This document shows, one piece after another, positions 49,501-59,600 of a stretch of DNA of 64,000 bases. The DNA lies in NCBI GenBank assembly GCA_000708835.1, contig DF237002.1, positions 156,291 to 220,290 of the forward strand. The letters are read 5' to 3'. Positions within the stretch are counted from its first letter, which is position 1, and every line of letters begins with the position of its first letter. The position numbers were made by a program, and so were the translations under genes. The stretch comes from Klebsormidium nitens. Taxonomy: Eukaryota; Streptophyta; Klebsormidiophyceae; Klebsormidiales; Klebsormidiaceae. The notes under the pieces were generated by a model. It saw only the letters and a list, made by a program, of their open reading frames with translations. It made no database searches and was not told the DNA's origin.

Positions 49501-51218
49501 GGGTCAGTCCCTCCTGCACACCAGCTTGAGCAGACGCGCTGTCCAGAAAGGCCCACATGATGGCCCGGCATTCCGAATTAATACATCCAAACAGACAAAT
49601 AAACCACGCACACACGACCGCAGGCCCTGAAGAGCAGTTCGGGGATAAAGGTAAATGCCAATGTATAACTTCACCTCATCCTCTGCGCAGCCTATGAGGT
49701 CCGCCACCTGGCGCCGCGCGTACTCAACAGCCCGCTTGGCCTGCTCTCCAAAGACATGCGTGCTTGACGGATTGCCCCAGCCAAAGCCCTGGAGGAACGG
49801 CAGCATGGCGGCCGATACCTCAGGCGCTGCAAACACGAAGTGAAAGGTGGAGTCGGAGTCTGTCTCTACGAGCTGCGGAGCATGCCCTGTGAGACTTGGG
49901 AGAGTCCTCAGGAGAACCTGAGCTCTGTCCTGAATTTGCTGCATAAGAGGGGCTTCAAAAGCTTATGTACTGCTTCCAATAGATATTATAGGATGAGTCA
50001 TAGGATGAGTGAGCGGCAGGGAAGCCTCTGCCTTCGAGACGAAAATGATGTAGGTCGAGCATCCTGCCAAGCAAAGTAAGATCAGGTGGAAGGCTGAACC
50101 CTCAATTGGTAGGTCGAGGAAGAGGGACGCACAGTTACAGGGAACAGGCTAACCAAATCCATGTGCCCCTCGAAAGCAGACTCTCTCAAAACATTTACCC
50201 GTTGAAGTCAGAAGAATGCTGAGAACGCTTCCAAACTGTTGGTTTCGAGTAAGAGTAGCCTTCTGGACTCTTCAAAGACCTGAACAAACCTTGCTGATAT
50301 GAAGTCTGTTTATGTGCACGCCTGAAGAAAGCTGTCAGTGCCGGAGGTGCCACTATGACCTTTTTTAGGGAAGTGCCCTTTAGAGGTCGTGCAAGATCAG
50401 GTTCTTTTGCGTGTAATCTAAGAACAAGAATCTGTTGAGGAGTTTAAGGACATGCTTTTGAATCTCTACGCTTTACGCCCAATGGGCATAAGTTAAGTTG
50501 TCGTGTCTAAAAACCCAATCGTGAGACAGCCCATTTGAAGTGCAGAGTAGACCACTTTCAGAGGGTACTACCAGCTCAAGCCACAATGAGTTGTATTAAC
50601 CATATGAAGATCTGTAGTGAATGATAGGTTGCCCTTAGATGATTGGCCAGAAACCATATATAATCTGGGGCTATGAAGGTACGAGAAAATTCTGGTCGCT
50701 TTCCTGGTTTCGCACCACAGCAAAATCATGCACTTTCGTTTGAAGAGGTGCAAGCACGAATGACAGAATCACACTGATTGTGTCAGCCACAGAACAGCCA
50801 CACGTGGCAACATTCATGTGCAGTTCCCCAATGCACAATGCAACAAGGACCAGCGTACGAAAACACATTTCTGGAAGATACAAATCAGGTGAAGCAGCCA
50901 CACAACATCATCAGCATTGGACACTCCAGTCTCAGCCCTAGCAAAGTGAGATTCACAGCCTGGTTCTGAGTCTGTGATAGTCTTTGCGTTGACCAGCGAC
51001 ACATTGTATTATGCTCTCTGGCTGACAAATCTTCGACCCACTTTAGCAACCCAAAGCACGACATCTTGTGATGAGCAGGAGAGGATCGTTCAGAGCTGCT
51101 CACATATGGGCGTTGTTGCATTGTAGTCCAAGTAGATTGGCGCACCCTCCAGCTTCTCCCACCCCAACGGATGCCGCTGCGGGTGCTCCAAAGAGCTGCT
51201 CCCCGTGCTGGCGTCCAT
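43508..51218 (-). CDS. Selenocysteine lyase/NifS-type cysteine desulfurase, 555 aa
   Basis: PLP enzyme that removes sulfur (or selenium) from cysteine (or selenocysteine) as an enzyme-bound persulfide. Exons in coding order: 51218-51104, 49826-49675, 49255-48512, 47809-47672, 44687-44509, 43847-43508, phases 1, 0, 0, 0, 2. Landmarks: IYLDYNATTP near residue 28, GNPSSTHVFG, TSGGTESNN, HSNNEVGAIQP, DASQSIGK, the PLP lysine in AGHK (Lys337), GHERGFRAGTENI and the catalytic loop GSACHSG (Cys470). The GLGKACE and RLPSTLNIS stretches follow animal selenocysteine lyase closely. Residues ~173-275 are an acidic, low-complexity insertion just before the strand TLIVSIMH, absent from known family members I recall. 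No clear transit peptide, so a cytosolic enzyme is likely. Intron 4 is 2984 bases and seems empty. Substrate preference cannot be read from sequence. Confidence 0.88.
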
Positions 51219-51626
51219 TTTCTTCCAGGACAAACCTGATCAAGACGTCCAACCCTAGGGTTTCTTGTTGAAGGCGGACTCAGCTGAATTTCTCAAAAGG
51301 GCCTCCCAGGCGCCTCCCTTCCTGTCGTTCCTGGCAGCCTTTGATCATTGATGTGTATTACCTTTCCGCTGGATTGAAACAACCGTGGCGGAAGTTACCG
51401 GCCGGAAAAAGCAGCGCCGGAACCCTCAGCGTGCGGGAATGGTTGACCACTGACTCTGAGTTACCCAGTATCCGGCATCGTTACCGCGCAGTTTCATTGT
51501 CGGGATGCCAGCTGGCACCACATTGCATTTTCGTCAGCATTCAGATTTCAGAAGCCAAGAAAGCTGAACGCACCCCTGAAAGCAAGACGATCGTTTTCGC
51601 GAGACAGGAAGGCGTGTGTTTTCCTT
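51219..51626. promoter_or_regulatory. Short divergent promoter between desulfurase and methyltransferase genes
   Basis: The two start codons (51218 on minus, 51627 on plus) are 408 bases apart and point away from each other, so the promoters must overlap or abut. TTTTCGCGAGA at 51594-51604, about 23 bases before the plus ATG, resembles the TCTCGCGA promoter element described in plants and animals. No TATA box is obvious. Confidence 0.4.
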
Positions 51627-54600
51627 ATGGCGGACCAATCTGCTGAGCAGCGGCTTCTGGCCGCTGCCGGCGAAGGTGATGAAGCTACTGTCCGCCAACT
51701 ATTGGAGGGCGCCGAAGACATTGCTAAATATCAGGAGGAGGAGGAAGGCGCCAGCGCCCTCATTCTGGCGGCGAAGCAGGTGAGAGCTCCATTCGACTTG
51801 CCCAATCCCCATATACCCCCCAGAATTTCTCTGCTGCTTTATTTTACACCGGCGCCACGTCGTCTGTTGGTGGCAGATTGAGAATGGGCACCAAAGTTGG
51901 CCAGCCAAATACCGTGGTCACTGGTGGCCTTTCAATTTGGAATGGCGACTCGCTGTTTAAAGCTGGTGGTCTCAGAGGTTTGTGCGCCACCACCCCTGCA
52001 TCGCCACTGCCCATGCTTTTCGGTTGAACAACCGATTCACACTTGTTCGACAGCATTTGCCTTATGCAATGGCAGCCCCTCCAAACGCCCATCCATTTCG
52101 TCGGTTGTTGCAGATATGTAATGCAGTTCTTTCTCTCTAGATACTCAGACACCCGACGATAGACACCATTGGTGCACGTTTGTATTCAAACAACTTGCCC
52201 CCCAAGATTTGATCCATGCCAGTAAATCAAGGGCCTTGCTTGATGAGTAAGAGAAACCACCACAACCGGCCAGGTGGCAGTCTTCCAAAGAAAGCTCACA
52301 GGTACATGTGCCTTAACGTCAAGTCTTTGAGCCTCTTCGCAAATGTACCTGCCAGGGTCATGCCAGCATTGTGAAGCTGTTGCTGGAGGCGGGGGCGCCG
52401 TGGAACGCCCTCGACCGGAGGGGCAACTGCGCGGGCGACTATGCAATGAACGAGGGGCACCAAGAAGCATACGAGGTCCTCCTGAATGCAGGTGGGCAGC
52501 AATGTGTTGTATTTAGCATGTTGCATTTGGGCTGCAAAAAGTCCATGTAGAGGGAACATGTCTGTAGTTGCCTTTCGGGTTCTTGAGCTGGTCAGAGCAC
52601 GTTGTATGCTGTTACATGACATTAGAAACCACAATGGCGGATCTGTCATTACCAAAGCCTATGATGGAGAGTGCAAGATAGCGTCACAAGGGCCGCGTTC
52701 TGGTGCACTCTGTACGGACACAGATCTTGCTGTTGTATGGGCCAGCCCCTACGTTCGGCTATCCGACATTCTGATCCGTTCACAGATGATAACCTCTACT
52801 GAAGTCGTTTTGTTGTTGATTTCAAACTCACTCAGCTACGGTCCCACCTCAATAAGCGTCCGTCTACGAGCTCAATTGCATCCCAATTGATAGCCATTTC
52901 AAAAGCCTTACTCACTGCTAATGCAGCGGTCCAGGCAGACCTGGTGCTGGGCGCCTTGCATCAGACCCTTGATCAAACCATATCCCGATAACCCATCAAA
53001 GTCACAAGCCCGTTTTCATGGGCCTCATTGTAACCCACATTGTTTGACTCTAGCGGCCCAGGCAGAGCTGGTGCTGGGCGCCCTCCATTAGGACAATCAC
53101 GCATCTCAATAACCCATCAAAATCACAAGTTTAACCTTTATTAGACAATGTCTTAACCACCACCTTGGTTAAGTCCAGTGGTCCCGGCGGACATGGGCTG
53201 TTCAGATAACCCTTCAGAGTCAAAAGCCTAGCTTTTATGGGCAAAGTCTTAACCACCGTGGTTAACTTCAGCGGTTTAGGCGGAGCTGGTGTTGGGCGCC
53301 CTGCATTGAAATGCTCACGCTTCTTGACATGTCACCAGAGTCACGAGCTTAACTTTGTTGGCAAAGTCTTAACCCACCTTGATTCATCTCAACGACTCAG
53401 GCGGAGCTGGTGCTATTTAGAAAACCCATCAGAATCACAAGCCTAGCTTTTACTGGCAAAGTCCTAACCCAAGTTGGTTAAGTCAGCGGTCCAGGCGGAG
53501 CTGGTTCTGGTCCCCTTTGCATCAGACCTTACGGGTAATCAATCCTGACGACTAGAAACTTGGTCATAGGCCTAAACTTATATCGGGAAATTGCTTAACC
53601 AACCTGGCTTAACTCCAGCGGTTCAGCTGGAGCTGGTGCTGTTTAGATAACCCATCGGCGTCACAAGCCTAGCTTCAATTGAGCAAAGTCTGAACCCAAC
53701 TTGGTTAACTCCAGCGGTTCAGGCGGAGCTGGTGTTGGGCGCCCTGCAGCGGCGGGCACGCAGCGGGGCCGAGGCCTCAAACAGCGGGTACCTCCAAGAA
53801 AGGGTCAAATACGACGATGATAAGCTGCTGGATGCAGAGAGTAACGGAGTCATGATGGAGTGGGAGCGGCCGCTTATGGAGAGCCACGCACAGGTGGGTT
53901 CGGTAGTCCTTTTCCACTGTCTGACGATCTTGAAAGGAATTTTAGTGGCGGCTTCAGGCTGTGTTCCTCAGGTTTATTGGTCCATCTGGTGCAACTGGGT
54001 ATACTCGAGTAGCAATCAACCTTGCGCCACCTGTGCATTGATCCGTTCGGTTTGAAGGCGATAGAGTCGAATGACCTGATGGCTCGATCATAAGGATACC
54101 TTAGCAGTCATTCGATTGGCCCAATGAAAGACTCCCTATCGATGGCTCAGCGCGATTTTTGTTTGACCTCACAATGAGTCGCCAAACTGAAGGAGAATCG
54201 AGCTGAGCCGTGCCAGGGTTCGGCGGAACTGTCTGTAGGATCCTCTGAACGGATCTTCAAGAGTTTTTCCCCCTACAGGACGTTCAAGACTCTCGTAATG
54301 ATTGCTGAACGTCGAAACTTGGTTCGGACGCCCGACAGACCATTCGGTATGCAATCCGTAACGCGAATGCAAGAGGCCGAGATCTTTTCAGCGGCGCAAA
54401 CTCACACATTTACATTTCTGTGCAGGCTGTATGTTTTTCGGGGGGCGATGTGCTCAACGTCGGCTTTGGGATGGGTCTGGTCGACACCGCGATCCAGAAG
54501 CGGAATCCGAAGTCGCATACGATCATCGAGGCACACCCGGGCGTGTACGAGAAGATGCTCAAAGACGGTCAGATACATCCTTCTCTATCGCCTGGACTAA

Positions 54601-55670
54601 GGCGTTTGTCGCGCGTTCAAGGGCGTACCAAATCGGAACGATTCATTTGTAGCTGACTCCTTTGTTACTACGTTATAATGCAGTCTTCAATGGGTTTCCA
54701 GCAACAGAAAGTCAACAGCTTCTGCACTGGGAAGGGCGGCGGAATGCTGACTCGTCTATGAAACTGCCGAGCAAGCGCGTCAATTAGGATGACAATGCCT
54801 CTTCGCATCGCATCCTGCTTTTGCTCCCAAACTCAGCGGTTCTCTTTAAAGCGCGGCTGAACCTTATGGTTGTCAGCTTACGTACGCAGTGTTTCATTTC
54901 CTGCCAGCTCTTGGCCATCAGAGAGGATTGTAATTGATTAATCCCAGCTCCTACACCTCCTGCCTTAAGCTTACTGTTCTCTGGAATGAGCGGAACATGG
55001 CAAGACTATCTCGTACTCTCTGTATGTGCTGTCTTCAAACGCTAGAAGCTAGCGACAGAAGTGCCATCTACAGTAGATTCCGTGAATGTTTCTTTTGGCA
55101 AGTAAAGCCTGTATTCTCTGCCGGGTCTGGGCTGCAGCGACTGCAAAGTGCCTTTTTCAGATTTTGGCCAACACCAAACGAACCAGCGAAAACTCCAAAG
55201 CAAGAGAGTTTGCAGTCACAGCGGGACTCTGAAAAGCATCGGGTTAAATTTCAGGTTGGGATAAGAAGCCGGGCGTCCGGATTTGCTTCGGACGCTGGCA
55301 GGACGTCCTCCCGCAGCTCGGACGCTTCGACGGCATCTTCTTCGACACGTTTGGCGAGTACTACGACGACCTGCGCGAGTTCCACGCCCATTTACCAAAG
55401 CTTTTGCGCCCGGGGGGCATTTACTCTTTCTTCAACGGGCTGTGCGCGGACAACGCGTTTTTCCACGTGGTGTGCTGCCAGCTGGTGCAACTAGAGATGG
55501 CGAGGCTCGGGTTTGAGACCACGTTCGTGCCGCTGCCGGTGAATTCGGCGGTGGGCGATGAGGTTTGGGAGGGGGTCAAGCTCAAGTACTGGCAGCTGGA
55601 TGCGTACTTCCTACCGGTCTGTCAATATGAGGATAACGACGTGGAGGGGAAAAGTTCTCAACAAACGTGA
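51627..55670 (+). CDS. Ankyrin-repeat protein arginine methyltransferase, RMT2 type, 341 aa
   Basis: SAM-dependent enzyme; yeast Rmt2 methylates the delta nitrogen of Arg in ribosomal protein L12, and the plant homologues are annotated as ankyrin proteins. Exons: 51627-51779, 52356-52491, 53715-53893, 54426-54567, 55255-55670, phases 0, 1, 0, 1. Residues 1-96 hold two ankyrin units (ALILAAKQGHASIVKLLLEAG). Exon 3 covers VMMEWERPLMESHA. The SAM-binding glycine loop is LNVGFGMGLVD at about 166-176. Later motifs include GRWQDVL, FFDTFGEYYDDL and GDEVWEGV. The whole C-terminal half follows the Arabidopsis homologue as I recall it. Length is close to the family. The intron before exon 3 carries seven decayed copies of that exon's head, several of which would end the protein after the ankyrin part if used. 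Confidence 0.88.
52922..53714 (+). repeat. Seven tandem acceptor/exon-head copies before methyltransferase exon 3
   Basis: Copies of the exon 3 head (CGGTTCAGGCGGAGCTGGTG-like) begin at 52927, 53054, 53179, 53272, 53393, 53487 and 53619; the real exon begins at 53715. Spacings are 127, 125, 93, 121, 94, 132 and 96, so a longer and a shorter unit mostly alternate. Each carries the intron end TTGGTTAACTCCAG or a decayed form. AG is kept in six copies and lost at 53391-53392. In the real frame, copies 1, 2, 4, 6 and 7 reach an early stop within about 1-22 codons. Confidence 0.92.
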
Positions 55671-56622
55671 TTAGGTGTTGCCTTTAAAGTCTGGGCTCGG
55701 TTATTCTACTCAGCTTTGAAAGATTGTCGCAAATGCAAAAGACACCTTGCCCGCCCATGTGCACGTGCAGTGCACTAAAAGTGGACCACAGTGGATGTGT
55801 ATGGAAGTAGGTTTTGATCTAGGTTGGGTTTCATCGCCGCCCGCAGGCAATAACGGTTATTGCAGCCCGCTCCCCTCGCGAGCGTGCAGCCTTGGTGGCG
55901 TGCACCTTACACCCTGGACCAGTGCCTTTTATGGTATAGGTCGTGTGGCTGCGGCCATGCAACAGTGCTTTCTACGTACTAAACCACATATGCAAATGAG
56001 TCGAATTGCATGCCAGGATTGGCATTGCACACTCTGGAACATGATCGATCAATACAGCATCATACGGCATTTGCGTATACGGTATGTACAGGCATTTCAC
56101 ATGTGGCATAGCATGCCATGCATGCACCTAGCTAAATGATGACATGCATGTGGAGAAAGTTGTTTCCGCAACTATAACGCGTGCTCGCGTCGGCCCGCTA
56201 TCCTAGATTGGCCGGCATGCATATACCTATCTATAATGCATGGCGGCCTAGCTGAATTAATCGAGTTGAGCTCGGCGCGCCTCCAGTCGGACTCGAATAT
56301 GCAGATTAACCGTCAACTATATCAAAAAAGACTGGGCTCGACCAATGAGATTCTAGTGCATGCTAGCTATCCGCCGCCGCTATATCCAGCGGGCCCCGCC
56401 AATTGCTTCAAAAGAATGACGAACTCGAATCCAACAATCGACCACATGTATCTCGTGACTCAACTCGAATAACCAATAATCAAAATCCAGTATGTCCGAG
56501 TATGACGCTGGTATAGTGGCAGTCCAGTAGCTAATCCAAAACTCTTACTCTTCATATCCAGCGCACTGCTGTCAGTCAAGTACGATACAATCCGCAACAA
56601 TCCGACAAGATGAATCGTCGAG
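55671..56622. other. Convergent intergenic region rich in CATGCA-type palindromes
   Basis: This separates the 3' ends of the methyltransferase (+) and glycosyltransferase (-). It is rich in ATGCAT/GCATGC words, for example around 56100-56150 and 56210-56240. No gene, RNA or element was recognised. Confidence 0.4.
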
Positions 56623-59600
56623 TTAAGGTCCTTTTTGTCGCACCTCCTCAAAATCCCCCCGCTGCGCATCCCCCCCAAGCTTCGCTTCCCGTTTCTCCAC
56701 CGCTTGCGCTTGAGCGTCAACGCTTACTGTCTCTGCCTCCACCTCCAAACCAGTCTCCGTTTCACTGACTAACCCATTTTCTACCCCGCTTTTTACCCCT
56801 TCCTGGGCTGTTGCACCGCCTTCTTGCACCTCAAGCAATGTCTCGTCCCGAGATTCTGGTTCTGGGGGCGCTGGCGGCTTTGTGTGCTCTAACGGTTGAG
56901 CGGGGTCGACGAACTTGGCCTGAGTCAAATTCCTGTTTGGATCGGGGAACCTGGGAGCCGAGAATGGAATAGCGTGAGGCGGAGCGGGCTAAAAGCACAT
57001 TGACAAACAAATTGAAGAGCTATAGACGCGCACAACCCGTGAATGATGAAAGGTCGACGGGACACAGGTTATAGTGGACAGAGCACCAGAATTGAAGGAA
57101 CCTATTTGCATTATGCATGGCACCGGTTTGGATCTTGAGTGTCGATACAAGTTCAGGCAGTTGGAAAGAGCAACATCTTTTTGGGCCACAAAATTTCTCG
57201 GGGCTCCTGTCCCGACGTCGAAGCGTTCCGTTGTAGAAAAGCAACCGCAGATTGTCCCAAAAGCAAATAATCGAGCAACGGCACGTGCTGCCGTTTCGAC
57301 CACAAGCAACACCCGCTACTTTGCGAGCGAGCAGCACGTTGGAGTTTGAGTATCAGGGACAATCCCCATTGCCAATCTGCAAGGTCCCTTTCCAAAGTTT
57401 GTCACACCATACTGTTCCTCCTCGGAATGCGCCGCGAATACAACACAACAACAGGACAACCCGACGCTTGCAACTTCAGTCGGAAAGCCGTTTCGTCGGC
57501 GCACGTAGCCCTCACCTGCCCGCCTGCACCTCCGCGCAGATGTGGAATGACGTCATGTTGACGAGGTCGATCCCGGCCATGTCGAGGAACTCCTGCAGCG
57601 GGCGCACCTTCCCCAGCCCGAACCGCTCCAGCTCCGTACGATCGAACTCGGCGTCGGCGGGAAGGGGCATCCCGAGGATGTAGCGGATTCGCCGCGCGCT
57701 GATTTGCTGGATGCGGTAGCGCTCGCCCCAGTCTATCTCCCAGTACTGCGCCAGAAAGGAGCGGTTTGGTGCATTTAGTATCTTAACAAGAGATGGTCAG
57801 AGCAACGGGGCAAAATTTGATGCTCCGAAAATTCGCCCATTGTTGTGGACGAGGAGAATGTTCGCCGGTCGAACCAGTAATCAGAATCAGCTTCCTTACT
57901 CGGCCCGAATGTGAAATTGGCCCGATTCTAATGAGATGCACCGAGGTGCAAAGTTCGCAACGGATGAAGGTGTGAAGCACACGAATCGGAGCGAAGACTG
58001 CACGCAAGTACCTTTCGGGGGGGCAGCAGACACGGGTGGCAGGTGAACACTGGCCCCAAAATTGAAGAACCATAAGACCCCAGGACGCGGATGCAAGAAC
58101 TGAGCAGCCATCCGCAATCAACCGCCCTTCCGTTGGATTCCCAGAGGAAACCTACGAAAGGAGAGGCGCCGAAGAGGCTGCTCACCTTGTTCCGCTTATA
58201 CCGGCTCTCGTACACGTGAAAGACGATGTCCGTGAAGGGCGCGTATACGTCGTAGCCCCACGTCCATAAGCGGGCGGCCGTCGAGAACTCCTCGCCGTCG
58301 AACAGATAAGGGGTGTAGGGATCGTACGGAACGTCCTTGATTGCCTGGGTGGTGGAAAAAGAAATGCCGGCCGTCCAAAAGGGCACCTTGATGGGGTGCC
58401 CCGGGTTTCTGACGAACTGGGCGGATTCACACCTGTAAAGAGTTGGGTTACAAGGTGGGTGAGAACAGGCGCCTTGCGCCCAAGGGACAAAAGAGCACCT
58501 TGATGGGGTGCCCCGGATTTTGACAGACTGGGTGGATTCACACCTGCGGAGAGTTTAGGTCAAAATGTGGGTGGAAACAGGCCAGGAAAAGTCTTTGAGA
58601 TTGCGTGCCTCTCATGGGGCTGCTTGTTCGGAATCCTGACGGTTGAATTCGTTGCCCGGTGGAGGGTCTTGAGGTTCAAGCCATCTGTCTCCTCTTCAGG
58701 CTGCCGCTTTCCATTCACCTGATTGTGGCTACACGAAAATCCTCTGTGGAAACTGGTGTAGAGACAATTGGACGTCCGCTGAGCTCCATCATCAAAGGAC
58801 GTCAATACGGTTCAAGCATATAAAATGCTTCGGTTCCTGAAACATCCTTGATTGTTGTTCATTTGGCAATCATTGCTTTAATTGCTCGTGCTTCACGCAT
58901 GTGGAAATAGTCACTGGTATCTTCAGCAACCTAGCATTTCTCCGACAAAAGTCCGGGGCCCAAAACCCTAGGGTAAGCAGCTGTGTGAATACGCACCTGG
59001 GCATGTCCGATGCGTCATGGACGTATTTGATCTGACAGATGATGGCCACAATGTCCGGAATGTAATCGAGCTCAAACCCTTCCAACGGCGGGAGCGGCCC
59101 ATTGGGGCTCATGTCCGTCTCGTCGATCCTCCGGTAGTCGACGGCCTCGGTCATGTCGAACATCATGGGCAACTGCGAAGAAGTAGTGTCAAGATTAGGA
59201 GTGGCATAGCTGTGCAAAAAGCTAACACAAATGAAGCGGATCGAAACTCATTCTGTAACGCGGAATGTGCGGCAGAGGGATGCGTCCGTTTGTAGTCGAC
59301 GGCCTCGGTCATGTCGAACGTTGTGGGCACCTGCTGAAGGATATGGTGTCACAACTTTGTGTAACGAGGTTGTGCGGGAATGCTTGACACGACGTGAATC
59401 GTCTCAAAAGATCTGGATAGGAACATTCTGACGAGATACTTGCGGCAGAGGAGACCGCATGGTCGATATTCCGAAAGTCGACGAACTCGGTCTTGTCGGA
59501 AAGCATGGTAACCTGCAAACGGAGGGGGGGTGCCAAAAGTGTGAGAGGCGGGGTTCTGCAAAACGGACGCAACGTAGGTCGGACCAGACATGGTTTTGCT

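Noticed and set aside
56997-57516. Alternative junction for the last glycosyltransferase exon using the AG at 56998-56999
   Set aside because: It breaks frame with the GTGAGG donor at exon 6; the acceptor at 56951-56952 restores phase 2 exactly.
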